The notes under the pieces are model-generated. The model was given only the letters and a program-made list of their open reading frames with translations. It was not told the origin of the DNA and ran no database searches. A program made the translations under genes and the position numbers. A stretch of DNA of 64,000 nt from Sphingomonas faeni (GTDB lineage Bacteria > Pseudomonadota > Alphaproteobacteria > Sphingomonadales > Sphingomonadaceae). The stretch lies in the NCBI RefSeq assembly GCF_024273235.1, contig NZ_JANBVH010000005.1, positions 107,993-171,992 of the forward strand, written 5' to 3'. Below are positions 1 to 8,466 of the stretch, piece after piece (position 1 is the stretch's first letter; each line of letters starts with the position of its first letter).

Positions 1-397
1 GTTCCGCGCCCTCGGGCGTGGTGCCCTGGCTCGCGGTGGGCGCGGTGGCGGTGGGGGCCGACAGGTCGAGGTCGAGGCCCGCCACCTGACCGACACGCAG
101 CGTGAGCGCGTCCGAATTGCGCGTGCCGTTGCGCTGCTTGATTTCGAGACGATAGGTGCCCGCGCGCAGCGAGGCGAAGTTGTACGCGCCGCTGGCGTCG
201 GCCGGCACGGTACGCCGCAAGCCGGTGGAAATCTCGACTGCGGTGACCTCGACGACCGGATTGTCGGCCGGCGCGGTGATCGTGCCGCGGAGCGACGCCT
301 GGCCGACCTGCGCAGCCGCCGGGGCAGGCGCATAGAGCAGCCCGCCGGACAGCGCAGTCAGCGAGACGACCGCCGCACGCAACATCATTGTGTTCAT
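1..397 (-). CDS. TonB-dependent receptor with carboxypeptidase-regulatory-like N-terminal domain (partial, C-terminus beyond window)
   Basis: The minus-strand frame starts at an ATG ending at 397 and stays open to the window edge, so only about 132 N-terminal residues are visible. They show a signal peptide with a hydrophobic core ending APAPAAAQ, then a beta-rich segment (VGQASLRGTI, SGAYNFASLRAGTYRLEI) typical of the carboxypeptidase-regulatory-like domain at the front of Oar-type and many sphingomonad TonB receptors. The plug and barrel lie outside, so the receptor call comes from this architecture and the sugar-use neighbours. The start overlaps the LacI stop by 4 bp (ATGA), suggesting translational coupling. 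It probably imports an oligosaccharide across the outer membrane. Confidence 0.75.
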   Translation of the reverse strand, partial: MNTMMLRAAVVSLTALSGGLLYAPAPAAAQVGQASLRGTITAPADNPVVEVTAVEISTGLRRTVPADASGAYNFASLRAGTYRLEIKQRNGTRNSDALTLRVGQVAGLDLDLSAPTATAPTASQGTTPEGAE

Positions 398-1461
398 GGT
401 AGTTCCCCTATTCCCGATTTGTCGGGCTTCTCGTTGTGGACGTTTGAAAAATTGTGGTCGGTGGAGGCGTGGAGCCTGGGGCCGGTGGACTCGCGCACCA
501 TCACGATCGGCACGCGCTGCTCGACACCGCCATCGTCGTCGCCCGCGATCGCCTTCACCAGCCGCGCGACCGCGCTGGCGCCGAAGCTGGCGATGTCGAT
601 GCTGGCCGAGGTCAGCGACGGCGAGATGAGGCGGGTGAGGGGGATGTCGTCGAAGCCGCAGATCGCGACCTGATCGGGTACCGCGACGCCAGCACGCTTG
701 AGCACCATCATCGCGCCGATCGCCATCATGTCGTTGGCAGCGAAGATCGCATCGAACGCCGCACCCTCCTCGATCAGGGTCGCGGCGGCGGCGGCACCCG
801 ACGGTTCCTTGAAGTCGCCGGGCAGCACGCGCAGCGAAATGCCGGCGCGCGCGCACGCGTCCTGCGCGCCGCGCAGGCGCTCGTCGGCATCGATGTTGCC
901 CACGGGCCCGGCGATGTGGACCAGCTGCCGCCGGCCGGTCGCGATCAGATGCTCGACCAGCGCCGATGCTCCGGCAACGTTGTCGATGCGCAGTTCGGTA
1001 CGTCCCGATTGCCCCGGCGCGCAGTTCACCAGGACCGCGGGCATGCCGCGCGGTAGATGCACCAGCAGTTCGTCCGCCGACACCTGCGGTGCCATCACCA
1101 CCAGCCCATCGACCCGACCGCGCATCGCGTGCAGTGCCGCGACGCCGCGCTGCGCATCGCCATGCATCACCATCATCATGCAATACAGGCCGCGCTCGGA
1201 CGCCTCGCGGTCCATGCCGCGCAACAATTCGGAAAAGAATTCGCCGTGCAGGTCGGGAACGACGACGCCGATCATCCCCGACTTTGCCGAGCTCAAATGG
1301 CGCGCCGCGGCGTGGGGGACATAGCCGAGCCGCAAGGCTACCGCCTCGATGTGCTCCCGCACTTCTGCCCGGACGTTGCTGTGTCCGTTCAGCGCGCGCG
1401 ACACCGTCGCCACCGACACCGCGGCCTCGCGGGCGATATCACGGACAGTAGCGTGCGGCAT
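394..1461 (-). CDS. LacI-family transcriptional regulator of the carbohydrate locus
   Basis: 355 residues, the usual LacI-family length. Residues 1-50 are the helix-turn-helix and hinge (ATVRDIAREAAVSVATVSRA, then RLGYVPHAAARHL), followed by a periplasmic-binding-protein-like effector domain (IGVVVPDLHGEFFSELLRGM; AICGFDDIPLTRLISPSLTS). It is expected to repress or activate the flanking glycosidase, receptor and transporter genes in response to a sugar. It is divergent from the GH3 gene, with a perfect 16-bp palindrome between them. Its stop overlaps the receptor start. The last 25 residues (from about STDHNFSN) extend past the usual end of the fold and may simply bridge to the downstream gene. 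Confidence 0.93.
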   Translation of the reverse strand: MPHATVRDIAREAAVSVATVSRALNGHSNVRAEVREHIEAVALRLGYVPHAAARHLSSAKSGMIGVVVPDLHGEFFSELLRGMDREASERGLYCMMMVMHGDAQRGVAALHAMRGRVDGLVVMAPQVSADELLVHLPRGMPAVLVNCAPGQSGRTELRIDNVAGASALVEHLIATGRRQLVHIAGPVGNIDADERLRGAQDACARAGISLRVLPGDFKEPSGAAAAATLIEEGAAFDAIFAANDMMAIGAMMVLKRAGVAVPDQVAICGFDDIPLTRLISPSLTSASIDIASFGASAVARLVKAIAGDDDGGVEQRVPIVMVRESTGPRLHASTDHNFSNVHNEKPDKSGIGELP

Positions 1462-1520
1462 GAAGCGTCAGGATCCTCTCTGGCGCCGATCTGCATGGTG
1501 CGATCGACATCTTGTTCTTG

Positions 1521-1536
1521 ATGTAACCGGTTACAT
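1521..1536. promoter_or_regulatory. Putative LacI-family operator palindrome
   Basis: ATGTAACCGGTTACAT is a perfect 16-bp palindrome with a central CG, the layout expected of a LacI-family operator. It lies 60 bp upstream of the LacI start and about 80 bp upstream of the GH3 start, so it could control both divergent promoters. Binding by the adjacent regulator is inferred from position and symmetry. Confidence 0.7.
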
Positions 1537-1615
1537 GATCCAGAAGCGGGGATCAAGAACCTTGCGACGATCGTCCTTCCGGGTGATCGCTACAGGCATG
1601 GACAGGGGTGAGTGG

Positions 1616-3922
1616 ATGACGGCGGCAGTTTCGGAACGGATGATTTCACGACGGGCGATGATGATGGGCGCCGCCGCAGTGACGGCCTGGACGGCGAGTC
1701 CCGCGCGCGCGCTGCTGCAGCAGGCGAGCGGCGGTACGGCGGCATTGCCCGCGTCGGTCGAGGCGCTGATCGGCCGGATGACGGTGATCGAGAAGGCCGG
1801 CCAGCTGACGCTGATGGCGGCAGCCTGGGCTGGCGGCGCGGCGACCTCGCTCAACCCGGCGGGTGGTTCGTCCAGCTTCGACGGACAATTGGCGGAGGTG
1901 CGCGGCGGCCGGCTCGGCGGCGTTTTCAACGGCAATGGCGCGGTCATGGCCAAGCGGATGCAGACCATAGCGATGCGCGAGTCGCGGCTGAAGATCCCGC
2001 TATTGTTCGCGGCCGACGTCATCCACGGGCTTCGAACCGTGTTTCCGGTACCGCTGGCCGAGGCGGCGAGTTTCGATCCGGAGCTGGCCCGGCGCACCGC
2101 GCGCGCGGCGGGGGCCGAGGCTGCTGCGTCGGGGATCGACTGGACCTTCGCGCCGATGGTCGACATCGCCCATGATGCGCGCTGGGGTCGCGGCGTCGAG
2201 GGCGCGGGCGAGGACGTCCTGCTCGGCCGGCTGATGGCGGCCGCCCGCGTCCGCGGGTTCCAGGGCGAGCGCGGTCTCTCGGCCCCCGATGCGGTCGCGT
2301 CGTGCGCCAAGCATTTCGCCGCCTATGGCGCGGCCGAGGCGGGACTGGATTATAACTCGGTCGACATTTCCGAACGCACGTTGCGTGAGACCTATTTCCC
2401 GCCCTTCCAGTCCGCCTTCGCGGCGGGCTCACCGACCGTCATGGCCTCGTTCAACGAGATCAACGGCGTCCCCGCCACAGCCAACCCCTGGCTGCTCACC
2501 GATGTCCTGCGCCGCGAATGGGGTTTCGGCGGACTGGTCGTGTCGGACTATACCGGCGACGAGGAACTGATCGCGCACGGTTTTGCCGTCGACGCCCGCG
2601 AGGCGACCAAGCTCGCCTTCATGGCCGGCGTCGACATGAGCATGCAGAGCGGGTTCTACCTGAAACACCTGCCCGATTTGGTCGCGTCGGGTGAGGTCCC
2701 GATGGCCCGTCTCGACGAGGCGGTGCGCCGCGTGCTCGCGCTGAAGGTCCAGCTCGGGCTGTTCGACGATCCGTTCCGCCGGATCGACCCGCGCCGCGAG
2801 AAGACCCGCATCCGCACGCCCGAGAACCTGGCGCTCGCCCGCGAGGCCGGCGCCAAGTCGATCGTCCTGCTCAAGAACGACGGCGACCTCCTGCCATTGC
2901 CGCGTACGGGCAAGCGGATCGCGTTGATCGGCCCGTTCGCGGCGGGGCAGCACGACCTGATCGGCCCGTGGAACGTCTATGGCACCGACGCCGAGGCGGT
3001 CGACCTCGCGACCGGCGTCCGCGCCACCGTCGCCGATCCCTCGCTGGTCAGCATCGCGCTCGGCTCGGGCGTCGATGAACCGCTGGCCGGTGGCATTCCG
3101 GCTGCAGTCGCCGCCGCGCAAGGCGCCGACATCGTCGTGCTGGCGGTCGGCGAGAGCCAGCGCATGTCGGGCGAGGCACAGTCGCGCGTCGACATCGTCA
3201 TTCCCGATGCGCAAATGGCGCTGGCGAAAGCCGTCGCGGCGACCGGCAAGCCGATCGTCGTCCTGCTCCGCACTGGCCGCGCGCTCGCGCTCAGCGGTGC
3301 GGTCCTCGACGCACCCGCGATCCTCGTGACCTGGTTCCTCGGCTCGCAGGACGGACCGGCGATCGCCGACATTCTGTTCGGCAAGACCGGACCCTCCGCG
3401 CGCCTGCCGGTCTCGTTCCCGCATGCGACCGGGCAGGAGCCCTATCACTATGATCACAAGAGCACGGGTCGCCCTAACCCGCCGGGGCCGCTGACCGAAT
3501 ACAAGGCGCATTACCGCGAGTTCGCCAACGACGCGCTGTTCCCGTTCGGCCACGGCCTGACCTATGGCGCGATCGACTATGCCGGGCTCGATCTCGGCAC
3601 CGGCCGGATGGCGGGCGACGGTGCGCTCACCGTGCGCGTCACGGTCGGCAATGCCGGCAGGCATGCCGCCGAGGAAACCGTCCAGCTCTACATCCGCGAT
3701 CTCGCGGCTAGCATCACCCGGCCGGTGCGCGAGTTGAAGGCGTTCCGCAAGATCGCGTTGAAGCCCGGCGAACGGCAGGTCGTGACGTTCACCCTGCGCA
3801 AGGCCGACCTGATGTTCGTCGGCGGCGACCTCAAGCCGACGGTGGAGCCCGGCCGGTTCCAGGTCTGGGTCGCCCCGTCGGCACAGGCCGAGGGCGTCTC
3901 TGGCGAGTTCACGCTCGCCTGA
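1616..3922 (+). CDS. Exported glycoside hydrolase family 3 beta-glucosidase
   Basis: Family 3 enzymes remove terminal beta-linked sugars by a retaining mechanism. The protein (768 residues) has the N-terminal TIM-barrel domain, including KIPLLFAADVIHGLRTVFPV and the nucleophile region GGLVVSDYTGDEEL, a second sandwich domain (SIVLLKNDGDLLPLPRTG), and a C-terminal fibronectin-III-like domain (PFGHGLTYGAIDY onward). The ATG at 1616 is preferred because AGGGGTGAG lies just upstream. It gives an N-terminus with a twin-arginine-like motif (SRRAMMMGAAAV) and a signal peptide, suggesting Tat export to the periplasm. An upstream in-frame ATG at 1598 is possible. The 3' end overlaps the convergent transporter gene by 14 bp. 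BglX-like activity is likely; substrate linkage is unknown. Confidence 0.93.
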   Translation: MTAAVSERMISRRAMMMGAAAVTAWTASPARALLQQASGGTAALPASVEALIGRMTVIEKAGQLTLMAAAWAGGAATSLNPAGGSSSFDGQLAEVRGGRLGGVFNGNGAVMAKRMQTIAMRESRLKIPLLFAADVIHGLRTVFPVPLAEAASFDPELARRTARAAGAEAAASGIDWTFAPMVDIAHDARWGRGVEGAGEDVLLGRLMAAARVRGFQGERGLSAPDAVASCAKHFAAYGAAEAGLDYNSVDISERTLRETYFPPFQSAFAAGSPTVMASFNEINGVPATANPWLLTDVLRREWGFGGLVVSDYTGDEELIAHGFAVDAREATKLAFMAGVDMSMQSGFYLKHLPDLVASGEVPMARLDEAVRRVLALKVQLGLFDDPFRRIDPRREKTRIRTPENLALAREAGAKSIVLLKNDGDLLPLPRTGKRIALIGPFAAGQHDLIGPWNVYGTDAEAVDLATGVRATVADPSLVSIALGSGVDEPLAGGIPAAVAAAQGADIVVLAVGESQRMSGEAQSRVDIVIPDAQMALAKAVAATGKPIVVLLRTGRALALSGAVLDAPAILVTWFLGSQDGPAIADILFGKTGPSARLPVSFPHATGQEPYHYDHKSTGRPNPPGPLTEYKAHYREFANDALFPFGHGLTYGAIDYAGLDLGTGRMAGDGALTVRVTVGNAGRHAAEETVQLYIRDLAASITRPVRELKAFRKIALKPGERQVVTFTLRKADLMFVGGDLKPTVEPGRFQVWVAPSAQAEGVSGEFTLA

Positions 3923-5258
3923 CGGTCGCCAGCGTATCGCGGCGAAGCGGGAGGGCGATCACCGCCACCAGCATCGCCGCGATCAGCACCGCCGGTCCCG
4001 CCAGCATCAGCCAGCGGATCGCGTACAGGCTGTCGGCGCCTTGGGCGGCCCCGGCGACGAAGCCGTTCGCCTGATACACCGCGCCGATCGCGAACCCCGC
4101 CCCGGCCAGCGCCACCTTCTGCACCAGCGCGAACGTGCCGAAGGCGAGCGCCTCGACCCGCGTGCCGCTCTGCGCTTCGCCCCAGTCGACCGCATCGGGC
4201 AACAGTGTCCACGCCGCCACCGAGAAGCCGACGAACGCCGCCTGCATCGCCAGCAGAAACGCGGCCGTCGCGGTGGTATCGGGCGTTCCGATCAGCGCGA
4301 ACCCGGCGGGGAACAGGAGCGCGAACGAGCCCGCACCGATCCACGCGATCCGCGCGCCCCGTGCTCTTGCGAGCGCCGTCCAGAGCGGTACCGCGGCGAG
4401 GCTGCCGAGCGCCATGCCGGCCAGCGCCTGCGGGCCAGCGGGCGCATCGTGCAGCACGTAGCGGAAGAAATAGAGTACCGACTGGCTGGTCAGCGCGGTC
4501 GCCGCGCCGCCCGCTGCCGCCGCGATGTTGAGGGCGACGAAGGCGCGGTTGCGGACCAGGGCACCAAGCCCGGACAGGATGCGAGGACGGTCGGCCGTCG
4601 CGGTCGACAGCGTCGGTTCGGGAACGCGCCAGGCGATGACGACCAGCACCGGCACGCCGAGCATTGCCAGCAGAGCGGTCGCGGTGCCGTAGGTGCCGGT
4701 GCGCTCGACCAGCCACGGCAAAGCGAGGGCGACGAGGACCCCCGCCGCTGCACCGAATCCCATCCGCAGGCCCGCCACCAACGAACGCTCCCGACTGGTC
4801 GGTGCGACCCGCGTGGTCCACGCCGCATAGGGTATGTTGGTGAAGGCATAGAGCGTGCGGAACACGACCTGCGTCGCCAGCGCCCAGGCAGCGGCGCCCG
4901 CCGGCACCGCGAACATCGCGACGAACGCCAGCCCCAGCGGCAGCGCACCCCATCCGACCAGCCGGCGATAGGAAAGCCGCATCCGCTCCGCCACTGCGCC
5001 GGCGACGAAATCCGCTATCCCGTCCCAGATCGCGCCGATCATGAACACCAGTCCCGCGGTCGCGGGCGGCAGCGCCAGCACGTCGATATAGTAGAACAAC
5101 AGGTACAGGCTGATCGCCTGCCAATAGAGATTGAACGCAAAGTCCCCCGCGCTGAACAGCACCAGCGTAGCGCGTGCCGTCTCCGGTCCGGCCGAGAGCG
5201 ACCGTGCCGAGGGCAGGGGAGGCAAGGGCAGGGGAGGCGAGGGAAGGGGCTCGGACAT
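3909..5258 (-). CDS. MFS sugar transporter, GPH (glycoside-pentoside-hexuronide:cation symporter) type
   Basis: About 449 residues with roughly twelve hydrophobic segments. Residues about 30-110 contain the GPH-like start (FNLYWQAISLYLLFYYIDVL, then FMIGAIWDGIADFVAGAVAE), whose IWDGIADF matches the conserved motif of melibiose/glucuronide-type symporters. It would carry released mono- or oligosaccharides over the inner membrane together with H+ or Na+, which fits the neighbouring GH3 enzyme and receptor. The ATG at 5258 was chosen because earlier in-frame codons encode an Arg-rich non-membrane stretch. The N-terminus is Pro/Ser-rich (PSPPLPLPPLPS). Convergent with, and overlapping, the GH3 gene by 14 bp. 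Confidence 0.88.
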   Translation of the reverse strand: MSEPLPSPPLPLPPLPSARSLSAGPETARATLVLFSAGDFAFNLYWQAISLYLLFYYIDVLALPPATAGLVFMIGAIWDGIADFVAGAVAERMRLSYRRLVGWGALPLGLAFVAMFAVPAGAAAWALATQVVFRTLYAFTNIPYAAWTTRVAPTSRERSLVAGLRMGFGAAAGVLVALALPWLVERTGTYGTATALLAMLGVPVLVVIAWRVPEPTLSTATADRPRILSGLGALVRNRAFVALNIAAAAGGAATALTSQSVLYFFRYVLHDAPAGPQALAGMALGSLAAVPLWTALARARGARIAWIGAGSFALLFPAGFALIGTPDTTATAAFLLAMQAAFVGFSVAAWTLLPDAVDWGEAQSGTRVEALAFGTFALVQKVALAGAGFAIGAVYQANGFVAGAAQGADSLYAIRWLMLAGPAVLIAAMLVAVIALPLRRDTLATVRRA

Positions 5259-5358
5259 GCCGCGTTCTCGCCGCTTCGCTACGGCGGGGCAATGTCTCGA
5301 TCGGCGGAGTTCAGCCCGTATGGCCTTCGCGGTCGTCGTCCGGCATGATCGTCGCACG

Positions 5359-5808
5359 ATGACCTTCATCAGCATCACCCGGCTTCGTTTGCGCGCCTGG
5401 CGGTTTCTGCCGCAATTCGCGTTCTACGCGACACGCGCGAACGCGCAGGTCCGACGCGCGCGCGGCTTCGTCGGCGGCGAGCTTCTCAACGACCGGGCGT
5501 GGACGTTCTGGACGATGACGGCCTGGAACGAACGCGCGGACATGCGCGGCTACATCGCCAGCGGCGCGCATCTGACGGCGATGCCGAAGCTGCTGCACTG
5601 GTGCGACGAAGCGAGCATCGTCCACTGGGAGCAGGAAGGCCACGACCTGCCGACCTGGGACGAGGCCGATTGCCGCATGCGCGCGGACGGACGCCCGTCC
5701 AAGGTCCGCCACCCGACCGTCGATCATGCCGGCCTGCGATACCGTACGCCCAGGACCACGGGCGCCGTCCCGCTCGTCCCGCTCGTCCCGCGCCAATCTC
5801 CGGAATAG
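5359..5808 (+). CDS. DUF3291-like small protein (ABM/dimeric alpha-beta barrel type)
   Basis: About 149 residues beginning MTFISITRLRLRAWRFLPQF, followed by GFVGGELLNDRAWTFWTMTAW and a WCDEASIVHWEQ segment. This pattern resembles small DUF3291/antibiotic-monooxygenase-like alpha-beta barrel proteins that often dimerise; no enzymatic activity can be assigned. The ATG at 5359 aligns with the usual start of such proteins, but an in-frame ATG at 5320 (MAFAVVV) has a GGAG further upstream and cannot be excluded. The C-terminal 45 residues are Pro/Arg-rich and include a short direct repeat (PLVPLVP) that looks disordered. Confidence 0.65.
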   Translation: MTFISITRLRLRAWRFLPQFAFYATRANAQVRRARGFVGGELLNDRAWTFWTMTAWNERADMRGYIASGAHLTAMPKLLHWCDEASIVHWEQEGHDLPTWDEADCRMRADGRPSKVRHPTVDHAGLRYRTPRTTGAVPLVPLVPRQSPE

Positions 5809-5836
5809 CCGAGCGGTACGTCCGGGCGACCCGATC

Positions 5837-6367
5837 TCAGTGCTTCAGCGGCGCGAACGAGAACAGGCCACTGCGATAGTTCATCACGACCGTCGTCGGC
5901 GTGATGCCGCCATGCGCGACTATGCGCGCGGCTTCGGCGCTCGGCTTCGAATGACCGAGCCGCGGGTTGCCGGCAAAGCCGATGCCGTCGTGCAACAGGC
6001 TGAACCCGTGGCCGCCGCTGCGCGAATGCACGACGCTGAGCGAATAATCGCCTGCCGCCGGGACGCGGAGGCAGAGTTGCGCGGGGCCGGATGGCGGGAC
6101 GGCGATCACCGCGCGGCGGAACGTCTTGCCCTGCGACACGAGCACGTTGTCGTCGGCGAGGAAATCGCCATCGGTCGCGGGATAGACTTCGGCGCGCAGG
6201 GTGCCGGCACGATCCTTCAGCCCCTCGACCGTGACGAGGATCGCGGGGCCCGTTTCATGCGGCCGGCACCGCGCGGCCTCGGTCCCGAGCCTCGGCGTCG
6301 AGGGCAAGGTGGTCGGCGCCGCGGATTGTACCGCTGCGGCCAGCAGCGCGAGGATCGGGAGGCTCAT
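5837..6367 (-). CDS. DUF2141 domain exported protein
   Basis: 176 residues. A signal peptide (MSLPILALLAAAVQSAAP) is followed by a DUF2141-type beta-sandwich: ILVTVEGLKDRAGTLRAEVY near residue 45 and the conserved end HDGIGFAGNPRLGHSKPSAE. The family is widespread in exported proteins of Bacteroidetes and sphingomonads and has no assigned activity. The start overlaps the stop of the flippase-like gene by 4 bp (ATGA), so the two are probably co-translated. Confidence 0.85.
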   Translation of the reverse strand: MSLPILALLAAAVQSAAPTTLPSTPRLGTEAARCRPHETGPAILVTVEGLKDRAGTLRAEVYPATDGDFLADDNVLVSQGKTFRRAVIAVPPSGPAQLCLRVPAAGDYSLSVVHSRSGGHGFSLLHDGIGFAGNPRLGHSKPSAEAARIVAHGGITPTTVVMNYRSGLFSFAPLKH

Positions 6368-7488
6368 TGGGTCTGTTCCGGATTGGCGAGTTCGACAGCG
6401 GTCAGGACGGCACCCAGCAGGAGATGCGTGACCAGCCAGAGTGCGGCGATCATCGCCATCATTGCGGTCACCTGCGACGCCTGCCCGACCGTGAAGGCGA
6501 CCAGGCCGGCAAACACGATGTCCTTGTTCGGCAGCAGCGGCAGGCGCGACACGAGCAGCCGCAGCGTGGCGAGCACCAGCCACCAGGCGAGCGGCGCGGC
6601 GGGCATCGCGACCGCCCACAGCGCAGCGGCCAGCACCGTCGTCGCGACGATCCGCAGCAGGTGGATGACGGCGATCCGCTGGAGCGCGTCGCGGGTCAGC
6701 GTGAACAGCCGCTTGCGCATCACCAGCACGACCACCGACGGCACTGCGATGCTGGCGGCCGACACGATCATCACCTTGGCATCGGTGCCCAGGTTCAGCG
6801 CGGCGAGCGATCGCCAGCTGACCACAGCAAGCACAAGCGTGCAGCAATTGGCGACGACGGCCGACAGGATCGACACGTCCTTGATCGTCCCGAACGGCGT
6901 ACCGATCAGCGACGCGTGCCGCCGCGCCCAGGCATAGAAATACAGCTCGCCCGAATAGCCGGCGACGATCTCGTTGCTGATCCGCTTGCGCAGCAGCGCC
7001 AGCATCCCGCGCGGCGGCAGGTTCCAAAGGCGACGGTAGATGACCCATTCGCTCGCGGGCAATGCGAGATAGCCGGCGGCGAACAACAGCCAGAACAGCG
7101 GCGAGCGCGGCACCATGCCGATGACTGCGCGCACGTCGAGATGCCGCAACTGCCACAGCGCCGCGATCAGGATGGCGGCCGACAGCAACGGCGTCAGGCC
7201 ACGCGCCAACAGCCCCTTCTGCACCGCGATCGGCTTGATCGGCGAAGGCGCGGGCGGACGGTCGTACAGGTCGCCACCGCGGGGATAGGCCAGGCCGGCA
7301 TGGGGCAGACCGGCATGGGGCAGGCGGGCATGGGGTAAGCTCGCGGGATTTATGCTGGCCGGGGTCACGTCGCGGTCCAGATTTCGAAGCGCAGCGACGC
7401 TGCGGCGGTACACGAGCCGAAGTTTGTCATGGCCCTGAGACGCCACCGCGCTGCAGCATCCGCAGTCTTCGCCGCGCGTCCCCGGCAA
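6364..7488 (-). CDS. Lysylphosphatidylglycerol-synthase-like transmembrane (flippase-like) protein
   Basis: A polytopic membrane protein with about eight hydrophobic segments from LTPLLSAAILIAALWQL to MIAALWLVTHLLLGAVL. It resembles the membrane part of lysylphosphatidylglycerol synthase/flippase-like proteins (COG0392-like) and lacks the cytoplasmic aminoacyl-transferase domain. Such proteins often sit with glycosyltransferases and may move lipid-linked substrates. The start is uncertain: the coordinate given is a TTG (374 residues), with GTG codons at 7368 and 7224 as alternatives. The N-terminal 90 residues are not membrane-like and contain three 15-bp tandem repeats (7292-7336) encoding HARLP/HAGLP/HAGLA. 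Its stop overlaps the DUF2141 start. Confidence 0.7.
   Translation of the reverse strand: MPGTRGEDCGCCSAVASQGHDKLRLVYRRSVAALRNLDRDVTPASINPASLPHARLPHAGLPHAGLAYPRGGDLYDRPPAPSPIKPIAVQKGLLARGLTPLLSAAILIAALWQLRHLDVRAVIGMVPRSPLFWLLFAAGYLALPASEWVIYRRLWNLPPRGMLALLRKRISNEIVAGYSGELYFYAWARRHASLIGTPFGTIKDVSILSAVVANCCTLVLAVVSWRSLAALNLGTDAKVMIVSAASIAVPSVVVLVMRKRLFTLTRDALQRIAVIHLLRIVATTVLAAALWAVAMPAAPLAWWLVLATLRLLVSRLPLLPNKDIVFAGLVAFTVGQASQVTAMMAMIAALWLVTHLLLGAVLTAVELANPEQTQ
7292..7336. repeat. Three tandem 15-bp repeats in the 5' part of the flippase-like gene
   Basis: Three consecutive 15-bp units read AGGCCGGCATGGGGC, AGACCGGCATGGGGC and AGGCGGGCATGGGGT. On the minus strand they encode a pentapeptide repeat (LPHAG-like) if the longer gene start is used; otherwise they lie in the leader. 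Unit length is a multiple of three, so copy-number change would keep the frame. Confidence 0.9.
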
Positions 7489-7631
7489 AATTCTCGGGAT
7501 TGATCAGGTCTGGGCATTTCGACGACGGAAACGCCCCGTTCGCCGGAAAATTTTCGGCAGCGGACTGCGGATGGAATTACGCGGCGCCGTCTGCCGGGCA
7601 TGCACGTGCACGACGCTCGCGAGGTAGGATG

Positions 7632-8453
7632 ATGACGGCCGCGACGACCCCTTTGCCCGATCGACGCCTAGTTGTGTCGATCCACGACGTCTCGCCCGCG
7701 TTCGAAGATTCGATTGACCGCCTTGCGGACATGATCGGCGATATCCTGGGTGGGCCCCGCTTCGCGATGCTGGTGGTGCCCGATCACTGGGGTGCCGCGC
7801 CGCTGGACCGCGCGCCCGCGTTCGCGCGCCGGTTGCGTGGCTGGGCCGGTGCGGGGGTCGAGATGTTCCTGCACGGCTGGTTCCACCGCGACACGAGCGA
7901 TCACCGGGGCGCCGGCGCGGCGATCAAGGCACGCTACATGACCGCGGGCGAGGGCGAGTTCCTCGGGCTGAGCGCGGACGAGGCCGAATTTCGCATGCGG
8001 CGCGGTCGCGACGTGGTCGAGCAGGCGATCGGTGAGCCCGTCGCCGGCTTCGTCGCGCCGGCCTGGCTGTACGGTGCCGGGGCGATGACGGCATTGAAGG
8101 CCTGCGATTTCGCGCTGGCGGAGGATCATTTCCGGGTTTGGCGGCCGGCGACCGGGGCGGTCGTCGCGCGCGGGCCGGTCGTGACCTGGGCCAGCCGGTC
8201 GCCTGCGCGCACCGCGAGCTCGCTCGCGGTGGCCGCCGCCGCCCGCGCGCTGCCCGATTGGCTGCCGACGCTGAGGGTCGCGGTGCATCCGGGCGACGTC
8301 ACGAAGGAGTCGCTCATGACGAGTATCGATCGGACGATCCGGTCGCTGTCGGGCCGTCGCACGGTGGCTCGCTATGCGGATTTGCCGGGCGTGGAAGGCG
8401 GGCGCGGGGGCTCGCCGATCGGATCCGGTCTGGTGCCAGAAGGTGTGTCATGA
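7632..8453 (+). CDS. DUF2334 polysaccharide-deacetylase-like protein
   Basis: About 273 residues. The start of the fold (RRLVVSIHDVSPAFEDSIDR) carries the D of the deacetylase metal site, GVEMFLHGWFHRD supplies the HxxxH-like metal ligands, and GFVAPAWLYG matches the conserved R/APxW segment. This is the NodB-like barrel of DUF2334 proteins, usually encoded near glycosyltransferases and predicted to deacetylate a glycan or glycolipid. ATG codons at 7629 and 7632 follow GAGGTAGG; the second has the better spacing. It is followed after 13 bp by a GT4 gene, so both may modify the same surface glycan. No signal peptide is seen. Confidence 0.82.
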   Translation: MTAATTPLPDRRLVVSIHDVSPAFEDSIDRLADMIGDILGGPRFAMLVVPDHWGAAPLDRAPAFARRLRGWAGAGVEMFLHGWFHRDTSDHRGAGAAIKARYMTAGEGEFLGLSADEAEFRMRRGRDVVEQAIGEPVAGFVAPAWLYGAGAMTALKACDFALAEDHFRVWRPATGAVVARGPVVTWASRSPARTASSLAVAAAARALPDWLPTLRVAVHPGDVTKESLMTSIDRTIRSLSGRRTVARYADLPGVEGGRGGSPIGSGLVPEGVS

Positions 8454-8466
8454 AGGGAGGTCTGTC

